Shown here one piece after another: positions 29,772 to 39,483 of a stretch of 64,000 nt of DNA. The translations under genes and the position numbers were made by a program. The stretch spans positions 1,995,001-2,059,000 of the forward strand of contig NZ_CP077097.1 in NCBI RefSeq assembly GCF_014269225.2. The letters are read 5' to 3'. Each line of letters begins with the position of its first letter. The stretch's first letter is position 1. The notes beneath the pieces were generated by a model. The model was not told where the DNA came from and ran no database searches. It saw only the letters and a list, made by a program, of their open reading frames with translations. The stretch is from Pseudomonas anuradhapurensis. Its GTDB lineage: Bacteria; Pseudomonadota; Gammaproteobacteria; Pseudomonadales; Pseudomonadaceae.

Positions 29772-29847
29772 GTGGGCGTAGCTCAGTTGGTAGAGCGCTG
29801 GATTGTGATTCCAGTTGTCGTGGGTTCGATTCCCATCGTCCACCCCA
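29772..29847 (+). tRNA. tRNA-His (GTG), copy 1
   Basis: The cloverleaf has anticodon loop TTGTGAT (anticodon GTG) and an encoded CCA. G29771 can pair with the C discriminator as the G(-1) typical of tRNA-His. The sequence is identical to copy 2 at 30029, and flanking bases on both sides match too. Confidence 0.95.
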
Positions 29848-29855
29848 TATTTTTC

Positions 29856-29889
29856 AAAGGCGCCGCGATAGCATCTGGCGCCTTTGTTT
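29856..29889 (+). terminator. Terminator-like hairpin inside the tRNA cluster
   Basis: AAAGGCGCC (29856-29864) and GGCGCCTTT (29877-29885) form a perfect 9-bp stem followed by GTTTT, directly after tRNA-His copy 1 and 11 bases before tRNA-Leu. A near copy of the stem follows tRNA-His copy 2. Confidence 0.7.
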
Positions 29890-29899
29890 TAAGCGTTAC

Positions 29900-29984
29900 G
29901 CGGACGTGGTGAAATTGGTAGACACACTGGATTTAGGTTCCAGCGGCGCAAGCTGTAAGAGTTCGAGTCTCTTCGTCCGCACCA
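29900..29984 (+). tRNA. tRNA-Leu (TAG)
   Basis: This 85-nt type II tRNA has a long variable arm (CGGCGCAAGCTG region), acceptor GCGGACG/CGTCCGC and an encoded CCA. The anticodon loop TTTAGGT gives TAG, reading CTA. Confidence 0.95.
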
Positions 29985-30028
29985 TGTTTCTGTAAGGTTG
30001 TATCGCAATACCGCAAGACCGCAATATG

Positions 30029-30104
30029 GTGGGCGTAGCTCAGTTGGTAGAGCGCTGGATTGTGATTCCAGTTGTCGTGGGTTCGATTCCCATCGTCCAC
30101 CCCA
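30029..30104 (+). tRNA. tRNA-His (GTG), copy 2
   Basis: Identical over the whole tRNA to copy 1 (offset 257 bases), with anticodon GTG and encoded CCA. The shared flanks extend the duplication at least from about 30021 to 30121. Confidence 0.95.
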
Positions 30105-30113
30105 TATTTTTCG

Positions 30114-30148
30114 AAGGCGCCTTGGTCGTGAGACTGGGCGCCTTTGTT
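30114..30148 (+). terminator. tRNA cluster terminator
   Basis: AAGGCGCC (30114-30121) and GGCGCCTT (30137-30144) form an 8-bp stem followed by TGTTG, right after the last tRNA. It is the counterpart of the hairpin after tRNA-His copy 1. Confidence 0.75.
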
Positions 30149-30178
30149 GCTTTTGGCGTGTTTGCCTTGATGGTTGTG

Positions 30179-30228
30179 GCGTCCGTGAGATCGAGCGCCG
30201 TCCGCGCGGCGCTCGATCTCACGGACGC
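30179..30228. repeat. Long palindromic repeat, family C
   Basis: Perfect 21-bp arms (30179-30199 and 30208-30228) share the core GAGATCGAGCGCC with the palindrome at 28421-28448. It lies 75 bases after the last tRNA, in a 258-bp gap before the next gene. The rest of that gap shows no feature I can name beyond the tRNA terminator. Confidence 0.8.
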
Positions 30229-30362
30229 CGCAAGGCTCAAGCCGTAAACTTCGCAGCCATCACTTGATCCCCCTTGCAATCCTCTGGTGGCACCCCAATA
30301 AAAGCTGTTAGATTTCAGCCGGTTGAAACACCGGCCCAGCTGGCCGGCAGAGGAACAACCCG

Positions 30363-30662
30363 ATGATCGCAAAAGAAGCCCGTCAGGCACTGGCGCTGCA
30401 GCGTTTTGCCGAGGCCAACCCGCAACTGCTCGAAGAGATCCGCGAGCTGGATGCACGTGAGCAGGCCCAGCAGATCGAATGGGCCTTCGAAGATGCAGCC
30501 GAGGAGCAGGGCATCCAGCCCTGGGAGCTGGCCTTGCAACTGATCGCCGAAACCCCGGAGCAGCTGCAGGCCATGCGCCTGGAGACGCACCGCGAGGTGG
30601 CCGAAGCGCTGGGGATGGAATGGGAAGAGTACTGCCAGTTCAACGAGATCGATCCCGAATAA
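30363..30662 (+). CDS. Small acidic protein, possibly DUF6388 family
   Basis: This 99-residue protein is strongly acidic and predicted helical throughout, rich in Glu, Ala and Gln, with no signal peptide or membrane segment. It ends in WEEYCQFNEIDPE. The ATG follows a weak AAC-rich leader. Its composition matches what I remember of a conserved Pseudomonas family annotated DUF6388, which has no known function. It lies alone between the tRNA cluster and tig. Confidence 0.7.
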   Translation: MIAKEARQALALQRFAEANPQLLEEIRELDAREQAQQIEWAFEDAAEEQGIQPWELALQLIAETPEQLQAMRLETHREVAEALGMEWEEYCQFNEIDPE

Positions 30663-30908
30663 AGGAAGCGAATTCGTCGCGGCAGTTGTTTGACAAGGTA
30701 TTTCGGCTGTTGGGCGCCCAAGGCGCCGCGCAGCCCTTTTTGAAGCAGGCCCTGCGGCACGCCGTACGGGCCTTGAAAGTTAATCGACCGGCGTGGCTTC
30801 CCGTCGTCCCGGGTGGGGTGACTTCTGCTGCGCGACTCACTAGAATGCTTGCCCTTGATTCTGGAGTCGGGCTAACGCCGGCTAACGTCTGTGCAACGAG
30901 GAATATCC

Positions 30909-32222
30909 ATGCAAGTTTCTGTTGAAAACACTTCCGCTCTCGAGCGCCGCATGACCATCGCCGTTCCGGCCGAGCGCGTCGAGAACGAAGTCAACAAGCG
31001 TCTGCAACAGACTGCCAAGCGCGCCAAGGTTGCAGGCTTCCGCCCAGGCAAGGTGCCGATGAGCGTGATCCGTCAGCGCTTCGAGGCCGATGCCCGTCAA
31101 GAGGCGTTCGGTGACCTGGTTCAGGCTTCCTTCTACGAAGCCATTGTCGAGCAGAAGCTGAACCCGGCTGGCGCCCCTGCGGTAGAGCCGAAGTCCTTCG
31201 AGAAGGGCAAGGACCTGGAATTCGTTGCCATCTTCGAAGTGTTCCCCGAGTTCACCGTTGCCGGCCTCGAGTCGATCAGCGTCGAGCGCCTGAGCGCCGA
31301 AGTGGCTGACGCCGACCTGGACAACATGCTGGAAGTGCTGCGCAAGCAGAATACCCGTTTCGAGGCGGTCGAGCGCGCTGCGCAGAAAGACGACCAGGTC
31401 AACATCGACTTCGTCGGCAAGGTCGACGGTGAAGTGTTCGCTGGCGGTTCGGCCAAGGGCACTCAGCTGGTACTGGGCTCCGGCCGCATGATCCCGGGCT
31501 TCGAAGACGGCCTGGTTGGCGCCAAGGCAGGTGAAGAGCGCGTTGTCAATGTGACCTTCCCCGAGGACTACCAGAACCTGGACCTGGCTGGCAAGGCCGC
31601 CGAGTTCACCATCACCGTCAACAGCGTTGCTGCCCCGGTGCTGCCAGAGCTGAACGAAGAATTCTTCGCCCAGTTCGGCATCAAGGAAACCACCCTGGAA
31701 GGCTTCCGCGCCGAAGTTCGCAAGAACATGGAGCGTGAACTGCGCCAGGCCATCAAGGCCAAGGTGAAGAACCAGGTCATGGACGGTCTGCTGGCCGCCA
31801 ACCCGATCGAAGTGCCGAAAGCGCTGCTGGAAAACGAAGTCAACCGTCTGCGCGTGCAGGCTGTTCAGCAGTTCGGTGGCAACATCAAGCCTGAGCAACT
31901 GCCGGCCGAGCTGTTCGAAGAGCAAGCCAAGCGCCGCGTGGTGCTGGGCCTGATCGTCGCCGAAGTGGTCAAGCAGTTCGAACTGAAGCCGGACGAAGGC
32001 AAGGTTCGCGAAATGATCGAGGAAATGGCTTCGGCCTATCAGGAGCCTGAGCAGGTCATCGCCTGGTACTACAAGAACGACCAGCAACTGAACGAAGTCC
32101 GTTCGGTTGTGCTGGAAGAACAAGTTGTAGATACTGTTCTGCAGAAAGCGACTGTGACCGACAAGTCGGTCTCGTACGAAGACGCCGTTAAACCAGCACA
32201 GGCTCCTGCCGCCGCTGAATAA
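30909..32222 (+). CDS. tig: Trigger factor
   Basis: This 437-residue protein has the full trigger-factor layout. An N-terminal ribosome-binding domain (signature GFRPGKVP near residue 45) is followed by an FKBP-type peptidyl-prolyl isomerase domain (about 150-245) and a helical C-terminal chaperone domain. It binds at ribosomal protein L23 and shields nascent chains. RBS GAGG precedes the ATG at 30909. It heads the tig-clpP-clpX-lon-hupB-ppiD run. Confidence 0.97.
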   Translation: MQVSVENTSALERRMTIAVPAERVENEVNKRLQQTAKRAKVAGFRPGKVPMSVIRQRFEADARQEAFGDLVQASFYEAIVEQKLNPAGAPAVEPKSFEKGKDLEFVAIFEVFPEFTVAGLESISVERLSAEVADADLDNMLEVLRKQNTRFEAVERAAQKDDQVNIDFVGKVDGEVFAGGSAKGTQLVLGSGRMIPGFEDGLVGAKAGEERVVNVTFPEDYQNLDLAGKAAEFTITVNSVAAPVLPELNEEFFAQFGIKETTLEGFRAEVRKNMERELRQAIKAKVKNQVMDGLLAANPIEVPKALLENEVNRLRVQAVQQFGGNIKPEQLPAELFEEQAKRRVVLGLIVAEVVKQFELKPDEGKVREMIEEMASAYQEPEQVIAWYYKNDQQLNEVRSVVLEEQVVDTVLQKATVTDKSVSYEDAVKPAQAPAAAE

Positions 32223-32247
32223 CCGGCTTCTCTCGTAGGAAACCCCC

Positions 32248-32273
32248 ACAAGCCAGCCTTCGAGCTGGCTTGT
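32248..32273 (+). terminator. Hairpin between tig and clpP
   Basis: ACAAGCCAGC and GCTGGCTTGT form a perfect 10-bp stem around a six-base loop, 25 bases after the tig stop. It is followed by GCGTATT and not a clear T-run, so it may be an attenuator or mRNA-processing site. Confidence 0.55.
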
Positions 32274-32313
32274 GCGTATTCAAGCCATGACTATTTGGGA
32301 GTGAGCGCAGGAC

Positions 32314-32955
32314 ATGTCCCGCAATTCTTATATTCAGCAGAGCTCTGACATCCAGGCCGCAGGCGGCCTGGTCCCGATGGTTATCGAGCAGTCCGCCCGT
32401 GGCGAACGCGCTTACGACATCTACTCGCGCCTGTTGAAGGAGCGTGTGATCTTCCTGGTTGGCCCGGTAGAGGACTACATGGCCAACCTCGTCGTGGCGC
32501 AACTGCTGTTCCTGGAAGCAGAAAACCCGGACAAGGATATCCATCTGTACATCAACTCGCCGGGCGGTTCCGTGACCGCCGGCATGTCGATCTACGACAC
32601 CATGCAGTTCATCAAGCCGGACGTCTCGACCATCTGCATCGGCCAGGCCTGCAGCATGGGCGCCTTCCTGCTGGCTGCCGGTGCCAAGGGCAAGCGTCAC
32701 TGCCTGCCGAACTCGCGCGTGATGATCCACCAGCCGCTGGGCGGCTTCCAGGGTCAGGCCACCGATATCGAGATCCACGCCCAGGAAATCCTCAATATCA
32801 AGGCCCGTCTGAACGAGCTGCTGGCCTATCACACCGGCCAGGACCTCGAGACCATCAAGCGTGACACCGAGCGTGACAACTTCATGAGCGCCTCGCGCGC
32901 GGCCGAGTACGGCCTGATCGACTCGGTCTACGACAAGCGGCAACTGGCCTCCTGA
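32314..32955 (+). CDS. clpP: ATP-dependent Clp protease proteolytic subunit
   Basis: This 213-residue serine protease contains catalytic Ser in [11 protein letters not shown] (near residue 112) and His in [12 protein letters not shown] (near 137). It forms the double-heptamer chamber fed by ClpX (next gene) or ClpA. The N-terminal 15-20 residues are a probable propeptide. RBS GGGAGTG and the conserved tig-clpP-clpX order support the call. Confidence 0.97.
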   Translation: MSRNSYIQQSSDIQAAGGLVPMVIEQSARGERAYDIYSRLLKERVIFLVGPVEDYMANLVVAQLLFLEAENPDKDIHLYINSPGGSVTAGMSIYDTMQFIKPDVSTICIGQACSMGAFLLAAGAKGKRHCLPNSRVMIHQPLGGFQGQATDIEIHAQEILNIKARLNELLAYHTGQDLETIKRDTERDNFMSASRAAEYGLIDSVYDKRQLAS

Positions 32956-32969
32956 ACCGGGGTGCCAGA

Positions 32970-32998
32970 GCAGGTAGGCGCGGAAAGCGCCTACCTGC
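32970..32998 (+). other. Perfect 12-bp hairpin between clpP and clpX
   Basis: GCAGGTAGGCGC and GCGCCTACCTGC pair fully around the loop GGAAA. No T-run follows (GGACTTG), so it is not a standard terminator. It could set the relative amounts of clpP and clpX mRNA. Confidence 0.6.
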
Positions 32999-33063
32999 GG
33001 ACTTGAAAAAGCCCGCAATTGCCTTCATCTTGTGTTGCAAGCCTACCGGATTGGATCGATCGA

Positions 33064-34347
33064 ATGACTGACACCCGTAACGGCGAGGACAGCGGCAAAT
33101 TGCTCTATTGCTCCTTCTGCGGCAAAAGCCAGCACGAAGTGCGCAAATTGATTGCCGGGCCCTCGGTATTTATCTGCGACGAGTGCGTCGACCTGTGCAA
33201 TGACATCATCCGTGAGGAGGTGCAGGAAGCCCAGGCCGAGAGCAGCGCGCACAAATTACCTTCGCCGAAAGAAATCAGCGGCATCCTGGACCAGTATGTG
33301 ATTGGTCAGGAGCGCGCGAAAAAGGTGCTGGCCGTAGCGGTGTACAACCACTACAAGCGCCTGAACCAGCGTGACAAGAAGGGTGACGAAGTCGAACTCG
33401 GCAAGAGCAACATCCTGCTCATCGGGCCGACCGGCTCGGGCAAGACCCTGCTCGCCGAAACCCTTGCACGCCTGTTGAACGTACCGTTCACCATTGCTGA
33501 CGCCACCACCCTGACCGAAGCCGGTTACGTGGGTGAGGACGTCGAGAACATCATCCAGAAGCTGTTGCAGAAGTGCGACTACGACGTGGAAAAGGCCCAG
33601 ATGGGCATCGTCTACATCGACGAGATCGACAAGATTTCGCGCAAGTCGGACAACCCGTCCATCACCCGTGACGTTTCGGGCGAGGGCGTGCAGCAGGCAC
33701 TGCTGAAGCTGATCGAAGGCACCGTGGCCTCGGTACCGCCGCAGGGCGGCCGCAAGCACCCGCAACAGGAATTCCTGCAGGTTGATACCCGCAACATCCT
33801 GTTCATCTGCGGTGGCGCCTTCTCGGGCCTGGAAAAGGTCATCCAGAACCGCTCCACCAAGGGTGGCATCGGTTTTGGCGCCGAAGTGCGCAGCAAGGAA
33901 GAAGGCAAGAAGGTTGGCGAGTCGCTGCGTGAGGTCGAACCGGATGATCTGGTCAAGTTTGGCCTGATCCCGGAATTCGTCGGCCGTCTGCCGGTGCTGG
34001 CAACCCTCGACGAGCTGGACGAGGCTGCACTGATGCAGATCCTCACCGAGCCGAAGAACGCCCTGACCAAGCAGTATGCCAAGCTGTTCGAGATGGAAAG
34101 CGTCGACCTCGAGTTCCGCAGCGATGCGCTCAAGGCCGTTGCGCGCAAGGCCCTGGAGCGCAAGACTGGCGCCCGTGGCCTGCGTTCGATCCTCGAAGGC
34201 GTGCTGCTCGACACCATGTACGAGATTCCTTCGAAGAAGGATGTCAGCAAGGTGGTGATCGACGAGAGCGTCATCGAGGGTACTTCGCAGCCGCTGATGA
34301 TCTACGAAAACAGCGAGCCGCAAGCCAAGGCTGCGCCGGATGCCTGA
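33064..34347 (+). CDS. clpX: ATP-dependent Clp protease unfoldase subunit
   Basis: This 427-residue AAA+ unfoldase has an N-terminal zinc domain with four cysteines (CSFCGKS and CDECVDLC, about 15-40), Walker A GPTGSGKT (near 120) and the pore loop GYVGEDVE (near 152). It recognises tagged substrates and threads them into ClpP. The ATG at 33064 gives the family N-terminus (MTDTRNGE). Confidence 0.97.
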   Translation: MTDTRNGEDSGKLLYCSFCGKSQHEVRKLIAGPSVFICDECVDLCNDIIREEVQEAQAESSAHKLPSPKEISGILDQYVIGQERAKKVLAVAVYNHYKRLNQRDKKGDEVELGKSNILLIGPTGSGKTLLAETLARLLNVPFTIADATTLTEAGYVGEDVENIIQKLLQKCDYDVEKAQMGIVYIDEIDKISRKSDNPSITRDVSGEGVQQALLKLIEGTVASVPPQGGRKHPQQEFLQVDTRNILFICGGAFSGLEKVIQNRSTKGGIGFGAEVRSKEEGKKVGESLREVEPDDLVKFGLIPEFVGRLPVLATLDELDEAALMQILTEPKNALTKQYAKLFEMESVDLEFRSDALKAVARKALERKTGARGLRSILEGVLLDTMYEIPSKKDVSKVVIDESVIEGTSQPLMIYENSEPQAKAAPDA

Positions 34348-34380
34348 TCCAGGCGCTGGCCACTGATGGTTGCAAGCAAG

Positions 34381-34407
34381 AAGGGGGCCTACGGGCCCCT
34401 TTCTGCT
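34381..34407 (+). terminator. clpX terminator
   Basis: AAGGGGGCC and GGGCCCCTT form a stem around TAC, followed by TCTGCTTTT, 34 bases after the clpX stop. It separates the clp unit from lon. Confidence 0.75.
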
Positions 34408-34422
34408 TTTCCTGCGCTAGCG

Positions 34423-34451
34423 CTTGTAATTTCCCAGGCATGCCCCCACAT
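34423..34451 (+). promoter_or_regulatory. Candidate sigma-32 heat-shock promoter of lon
   Basis: CTTGTAA (34423-34429) and CCCCACAT (34444-34451) are separated by 14 bp, close to the sigma-32 consensus CTTGAAA-N11-16-CCCCATNT. The site lies about 60 bases upstream of the lon ATG and directly after the clpX terminator. lon is a sigma-32 regulon member in E. coli. Confidence 0.6.
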
Positions 34452-34510
34452 TAGGTCCAAGCATCATTTCCACTGTTTTCCGGCCATAAGGCCGCTGTAG
34501 AGGCGAAATC

Positions 34511-36907
34511 ATGAAGACCACCCTCGACTTGCCTCTTTTGCCATTGCGCGATGTCGTTGTTTACCCGCACATGGTCATCCCGCTGTTCGTGGGGCGCGAA
34601 AAGTCCATCGAGGCCCTTGAGGCGGCGATGACGGGCGAAAAGCAGATCCTCCTGCTTGCCCAGAAAAACCCGGCCGACGATGACCCGGGCGAAGACGCGC
34701 TGTATCGCGTCGGTACGGTTGCCACCGTGCTGCAGCTGCTGAAACTGCCCGATGGCACTGTCAAGGTGCTGGTCGAGGGCGAGCAGCGTGGCGCCGTCGA
34801 GCGCTTCAGCGAAGTGGAAGGGCACATCCGTGCCGAGGTTTCCCTGATCGACGAAGTCGACGCCGCCGAGCGCGAGTCGGAAGTCTTCGTGCGCACGCTG
34901 CTGTCGCAGTTCGAACAGTACGTGCAGCTGGGCAAGAAAGTACCCGCCGAGGTGCTGTCGTCGCTGAACAGCATCGAAGAGCCGGGGCGCCTGGTCGACA
35001 CCATGGCCGCGCACATGGCGCTGAAAATCGAGCAGAAGCAAGAAATTCTCGAAATCGTCGACCTGCCGACCCGCGTCGAGCACGTGCTGGCGCTGCTGGA
35101 TGCCGAAATCGACCTGCTGCAGGTCGAAAAGCGCATTCGCGGTCGGGTCAAGAAGCAGATGGAGCGCAGCCAGCGCGAGTACTACCTGAATGAGCAGATG
35201 AAGGCCATTCAGAAAGAGCTCGGCGATGGCGACGAAGGCCACAATGAAGTCGAAGAGCTGAAAAAGCGCATCGAAGCCGCTGGCCTGCCCAAGGACGCCC
35301 TGGCCAAGGCCCAGGCCGAGCTGAACAAGCTCAAGCAGATGTCGCCGATGTCGGCCGAGGCCACCGTGGTCCGCTCCTACCTCGACTGGCTCGTCCAGGT
35401 GCCGTGGAAGGCCCAGAGCAAGGTGCGCCTGGACCTGGCCAAGGCCGAGGAAATCCTCGACGCCGACCATTATGGCCTGGAAGAGGTCAAGGAACGCATT
35501 CTCGAGTACCTTGCCGTGCAGAAGCGCGTCAAGAAGATCCGTGGGCCGGTACTGTGCCTGGTCGGCCCGCCTGGCGTCGGCAAGACCTCGTTGGCCGAAT
35601 CGATCGCCGCTGCCACCAATCGCAAGTTCGTGCGCATGGCCCTGGGTGGGGTGCGTGACGAGGCCGAGATCCGTGGCCACCGCCGTACCTACATCGGTTC
35701 CATGCCTGGGCGCCTGATCCAGAAGATGACCAAGGTGGGGGTACGCAACCCGCTGTTCCTGCTGGACGAAATCGACAAGATGGGCAGTGACATGCGTGGC
35801 GACCCAGCTTCGGCATTGCTCGAAGTGCTCGACCCCGAGCAGAACCACAATTTCAACGACCATTACCTGGAGGTCGACTACGACCTTTCGGACGTGATGT
35901 TCCTGTGCACCTCGAACTCGATGAACATCCCGCCGGCGCTGCTCGACCGCATGGAAGTCATCCGCCTGCCGGGCTACACCGAGGACGAGAAGATCAACAT
36001 CGCGGTCAAGTACCTGGTGCCCAAGCAGGTCAAGGCCAACGGCCTGAAAAAGGAAGAGCTGGAGGTCGACGTTTCGGCGATCCGCGACATCATCCGCTAC
36101 TACACTCGCGAAGCGGGTGTGCGTGGGCTGGAGCGGCAAATTGCCAAGGTCTGCCGCAAGGTGGTCAAGGAGCATACCGGGCAGAAACAGGTCAAGGTCA
36201 AGGTGGCCAGCGAACAGCTGGAGCACCTGCTGGGTGTGCGCAAGTTCCGCTATGGCTTGGCCGAGCAGCAGGACCAGATCGGCCAGGTCACCGGCCTGGC
36301 CTGGACCCAGGTGGGCGGCGAACTGCTGACCATCGAAGCCGTGGTCATCCCCGGCAAGGGCCAGTTGATCAAGACCGGTTCGCTCGGCGATGTCATGGTC
36401 GAATCGATCACCGCCGCCCAGACCGTGGTGCGCAGCCGCGCCCGCAGCCTGGGGATCGCTGCCGACTTCCACGAGAAGCACGACGTGCACATCCACATGC
36501 CTGAAGGCGCCACGCCGAAGGACGGCCCGAGCGCCGGTATCGGCATGTGCACCGCGCTGGTCTCGGCACTGACGCAGATTCCGGTGCGTGCCGATGTCGC
36601 CATGACTGGTGAAATTACCCTGCGTGGCCAGGTGCTGGCGATTGGCGGGCTGAAGGAAAAACTGCTGGCGGCACACCGTGGTGGTATCAAGACGGTGATC
36701 ATTCCCGAGGAGAATGTTCGCGATCTGAAGGAGATTCCGGAAAATATCAAACAGGATCTGCAGATCAAACCGGTCAAATGGATTGACGAAGTCCTGCAAA
36801 TTGCGCTGCAATACGCCCCGGAGCCCTTGCCAGATGTGGCTCCGGAGATTGTCGCGAAAGATGAAAAGCGCGACGGCGATGCTAAGGAAAGAATCAGCAC
36901 GCACTAG
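34511..36907 (+). CDS. lon: Lon ATP-dependent protease
   Basis: This 798-residue LonA protease has an N-terminal substrate-binding domain (about 10-210), a coiled-coil region, an AAA+ module with Walker [10 protein letters not shown] (near 355), and a C-terminal protease domain. The catalytic serine is in [10 protein letters not shown] (near 675) and the lysine in [10 protein letters not shown] (near 717). It degrades misfolded and short-lived regulatory proteins. The C-terminal tail [13 protein letters not shown] is charged. Confidence 0.97.
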   Translation: MKTTLDLPLLPLRDVVVYPHMVIPLFVGREKSIEALEAAMTGEKQILLLAQKNPADDDPGEDALYRVGTVATVLQLLKLPDGTVKVLVEGEQRGAVERFSEVEGHIRAEVSLIDEVDAAERESEVFVRTLLSQFEQYVQLGKKVPAEVLSSLNSIEEPGRLVDTMAAHMALKIEQKQEILEIVDLPTRVEHVLALLDAEIDLLQVEKRIRGRVKKQMERSQREYYLNEQMKAIQKELGDGDEGHNEVEELKKRIEAAGLPKDALAKAQAELNKLKQMSPMSAEATVVRSYLDWLVQVPWKAQSKVRLDLAKAEEILDADHYGLEEVKERILEYLAVQKRVKKIRGPVLCLVGPPGVGKTSLAESIAAATNRKFVRMALGGVRDEAEIRGHRRTYIGSMPGRLIQKMTKVGVRNPLFLLDEIDKMGSDMRGDPASALLEVLDPEQNHNFNDHYLEVDYDLSDVMFLCTSNSMNIPPALLDRMEVIRLPGYTEDEKINIAVKYLVPKQVKANGLKKEELEVDVSAIRDIIRYYTREAGVRGLERQIAKVCRKVVKEHTGQKQVKVKVASEQLEHLLGVRKFRYGLAEQQDQIGQVTGLAWTQVGGELLTIEAVVIPGKGQLIKTGSLGDVMVESITAAQTVVRSRARSLGIAADFHEKHDVHIHMPEGATPKDGPSAGIGMCTALVSALTQIPVRADVAMTGEITLRGQVLAIGGLKEKLLAAHRGGIKTVIIPEENVRDLKEIPENIKQDLQIKPVKWIDEVLQIALQYAPEPLPDVAPEIVAKDEKRDGDAKERISTH

Positions 36908-36931
36908 TAGTTTCTGGCTGGGGGGCGTTCC

Positions 36932-36961
36932 TTGACAGTTTTTTCGGGGCCTTGCTATAAA
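36932..36961 (+). promoter_or_regulatory. Sigma-70 promoter of hupB
   Basis: TTGACA (36932-36937) and TATAAA (36956-36961) are spaced by 18 bp, about 100 bases before the hupB GTG and 25 bases after lon. Near-consensus elements fit a highly expressed nucleoid protein. Confidence 0.8.
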
Positions 36962-37059
36962 GCGGCACGCTAGTGTCATCAGGCCACCCAGCGAACGTTT
37001 CATAAGCTTTTCATTACATACTTAGAAACAAACTCAATAGAGAAATAAGGGGACTTAGA

Positions 37060-37332
37060 GTGAACAAGTCGGAACTGATTGACGCTATCGCCGCATCTGC
37101 TGACATCCCGAAAGCTGTAGCCGGCCGTGCGCTGGACGCAGTCATCGAATCCGTCACCGGCGCCCTGAAGCAAGGTGACGATGTGGTACTGGTTGGCTTC
37201 GGTACCTTCTCGGTCAAGGAGCGTGCAGAGCGCACCGGCCGCAACCCGCAAACCGGTAAGGCAATCAAGATCGAAGCCGCCAAGGTTCCAGGTTTCAAGG
37301 CTGGCAAAGGCCTGAAAGACGCCGTCAACTAA
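37060..37332 (+). CDS. hupB: DNA-binding protein HU-beta
   Basis: This 90-residue HU family protein has the dimerising helical N-terminus ([20 protein letters not shown]) and the beta-arm with [14 protein letters not shown] (55-70) that inserts a proline into the minor groove. It compacts and bends chromosomal DNA. The start is GTG, with AAGGGGA nine bases upstream. It has its own promoter and terminator. Confidence 0.96.
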   Translation: MNKSELIDAIAASADIPKAVAGRALDAVIESVTGALKQGDDVVLVGFGTFSVKERAERTGRNPQTGKAIKIEAAKVPGFKAGKGLKDAVN

Positions 37333-37422
37333 GTCGTCTCTTTCAGCCGGACCCGGCCTGGCCAGGTCCGAGCACGCTGATGGCGGGGGCGCAAACGTTC
37401 CCGCCTGACACGTTTGCTAAGA

Positions 37423-37454
37423 AAAGGCGCATCCTCGGATGCGCCTTTCTTTTA
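37423..37454 (+). terminator. hupB terminator
   Basis: AAAGGCGCATCC (37423-37434) and GGATGCGCCTTT (37437-37448) form a perfect 12-bp stem followed by CTTTTAT. It lies about 90 bases after the hupB stop and 60 before ppiD. Confidence 0.88.
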
Positions 37455-37516
37455 TCAGGTTTCTACCCACGCTCCGCGGTTGTCGACGCAGTGGTACAGC
37501 CGTTTCTGGGGGACGC

Positions 37517-39388
37517 ATGCTGCAAAATATCAGGGACAATTCACAAGGTTGGATTGCCAAGACCATCATCGGCCTTATCGTCGTGTTGATGGCGTTGACC
37601 GGCTTCGAAGCCATTTTCCAGGCCGCCACTCATAGCCAGGACGCCGCCAAGGTGAATGGCCAGACCATCAGCCAGAACGAGTTGAGCCAGGCGGCCGACA
37701 TGCAACGCCGCCAGCTGATGCAACAGTTGGGCAAGGATTTCGACCCGGCGCTGCTGGATGACAAGTTGCTGCGTGAAGAGGCACTCAAAGGCCTGATCAG
37801 TCGCAAGCTGCTGTTGCAAGGCGCCGAAGACGCCAAGTTTGCCTTCTCCGAGGCCGCGCTGGACCAGGTCATCCTGCAGACGCCGGAATTCCAGGTGGAC
37901 GGCAAGTTCAGCGCCGACCGCTTCGACCAGGTCATCCGCCAGATGGGCTATGGTCGCATGCAGTTCCGCGACATGCTCGCCGAGGAAATGCTCATCGGCC
38001 AGCTGCGTACCGGCCTGGCTGGCAGCAGCTTCGTCACCGACCAGCAGGTCGACGCCTTTGCCCGCCTCGAGAAGCAGACCCGCGATTTCGCCTCGCTGAC
38101 CTTCAAGGCCGACCCGGCCGCAGTCAAGGTCAGCGACGAAGAAGTCAAGGCGCACTACGACCAGCACGCCAAGGAGTTCATGTCGCCTGACCAGGTGGTG
38201 ATCGACTACGTCGAGCTGAAGAAGTCGGCGTTCTTTGACCAGGTCAAGGTGACCGACGAAGAGCTCAAGGCCCAGTACGAGAAGGAAATCGCCAACCTCG
38301 CCGAGCAGCGTCACGCAGCGCACATCCTGATCGAGGTCAACGACAAGGTTACTGACGCCCAGGCCAAGGCCCGCGCCGAAGAAGTCGCGCAGCGCCTGGC
38401 CAAGGGTGAGGATTTTGCCGCACTGGCCAAGGAGTTCTCGCAGGACCCGGGTTCGGCCAACAGCGGTGGTGACCTTGGCTTCGCTGGCCCGGGCGTCTAC
38501 GACCCGGCGTTCGAGGATGCCCTGTACAAGCTGCAGGTCGGCCAGGTCTCGGCACCGGTGCGTAGCGAGTTCGGCTACCACCTGATCAAGCTGCTGGGCG
38601 TGCAGGCACCGGAAGTACCGAGCTTCGCCAGCCTGAAGGACAAGCTGACCCGCGACCTGAAGATCCCGCTGGTCGAGCAGCGTTACGTCGACGCCAGCAA
38701 GCAGTTGCAGGATGCTGCCTACGAGGCTTCCGACCTGGCTCAGCCGGCCCAGGACCTGAACCTGAAGGTGCAGACCTCGGCAGCCTTCGGCCGTGAGGGT
38801 GGCGAAGGTATCACCGCCAACCGTGCGGTGGTGCAGGCAGCGTTCTCCGAGGAAGTACTGGATGAAGGTGCCAACAGCACGGCCATCGAACTCGACCCGG
38901 AAACCACCGTGGTGCTGCGCGTCAAGGAGCACCGCAAGCCGGAGCAACTGCCACTGGAGGCCGTGGCCAAGAACATTCGGGAACACCTGGCCAAGGAGAA
39001 GGCCACTGCCGAGCTCAAGGCCAAGGCCGACAAGCTGATTGCCGGCCTGCGTGACGGTTCCGTCACTGCCGGCAGCGTGCACGAAGGGCAGGGCTGGAAG
39101 GCTTACGAGGCGGTCACCCGCGGCGAGGACGGTATCGACCCGGCCGAGCTGCAGGCGCTGTTCCGCCTGGCCAAGCCAGAGTCCAAGGACAAGCCGGTGT
39201 ATGGCAGCGTGGTGCTGCGTGACGGCAGCCTGGTGGTACTGCAGCTCAAGGGTGTCAACGAAGGTGCTACCGCCACCGACGAAGAGAAGCAGCAGATCCG
39301 CCGCTACCTCGCCTCGCGTGCCGGCCAGCAGGACTTCGCGGCCTACCGCAAGCAGCTGGAAGCCAAGGCAGACATCACCCGCTACTAA
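37517..39388 (+). CDS. ppiD: Periplasmic folding chaperone PpiD (SurA/parvulin-like)
   Basis: This 623-residue protein is anchored by one N-terminal membrane helix (IIGLIVVLMALTGFEAIF, about 16-33). It then has a SurA_N-type chaperone region and one parvulin domain (about 265-355, with HAAHILIEVNDKV and GGDLGFAGPGVYDPAF). It works at the Sec translocon exit in the periplasm. The ATG at 37517 with RBS GGGGGA was chosen over an upstream in-frame start at 37439 that would precede the membrane anchor oddly. The gene order hupB-ppiD matches E. coli. Confidence 0.93.
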   Translation: MLQNIRDNSQGWIAKTIIGLIVVLMALTGFEAIFQAATHSQDAAKVNGQTISQNELSQAADMQRRQLMQQLGKDFDPALLDDKLLREEALKGLISRKLLLQGAEDAKFAFSEAALDQVILQTPEFQVDGKFSADRFDQVIRQMGYGRMQFRDMLAEEMLIGQLRTGLAGSSFVTDQQVDAFARLEKQTRDFASLTFKADPAAVKVSDEEVKAHYDQHAKEFMSPDQVVIDYVELKKSAFFDQVKVTDEELKAQYEKEIANLAEQRHAAHILIEVNDKVTDAQAKARAEEVAQRLAKGEDFAALAKEFSQDPGSANSGGDLGFAGPGVYDPAFEDALYKLQVGQVSAPVRSEFGYHLIKLLGVQAPEVPSFASLKDKLTRDLKIPLVEQRYVDASKQLQDAAYEASDLAQPAQDLNLKVQTSAAFGREGGEGITANRAVVQAAFSEEVLDEGANSTAIELDPETTVVLRVKEHRKPEQLPLEAVAKNIREHLAKEKATAELKAKADKLIAGLRDGSVTAGSVHEGQGWKAYEAVTRGEDGIDPAELQALFRLAKPESKDKPVYGSVVLRDGSLVVLQLKGVNEGATATDEEKQQIRRYLASRAGQQDFAAYRKQLEAKADITRY

Positions 39389-39406
39389 GGTGATGGAAGC
39401 ATGAAC

Positions 39407-39438
39407 GAACAGGCCGCCTGGTGCGGCCTGTTCTATTT
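39407..39438 (+). terminator. ppiD terminator
   Basis: GAACAGGCCGC (39407-39417) and GCGGCCTGTTC (39423-39433) form an 11-bp perfect stem around CTGGT, followed by TATTTG. It lies between convergent genes. Confidence 0.8.
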
Positions 39439-39483
39439 GTGCCACGTGTCCCGGCGATCAGTCCGGGACAGGCACTGGGAGGC

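Noticed and set aside
29653..30230. tRNA cluster as an integration site with a genomic island
   Set aside because: The duplicated tRNA-His copies are 257 bp apart with only tRNA-Leu between, and no integrase or atypical genes occur on either side.
32970..32998. clpP-clpX hairpin as a rho-independent terminator
   Set aside because: The stem is perfect but followed by GGACTTG without a T-run, so it is listed only as a hairpin.
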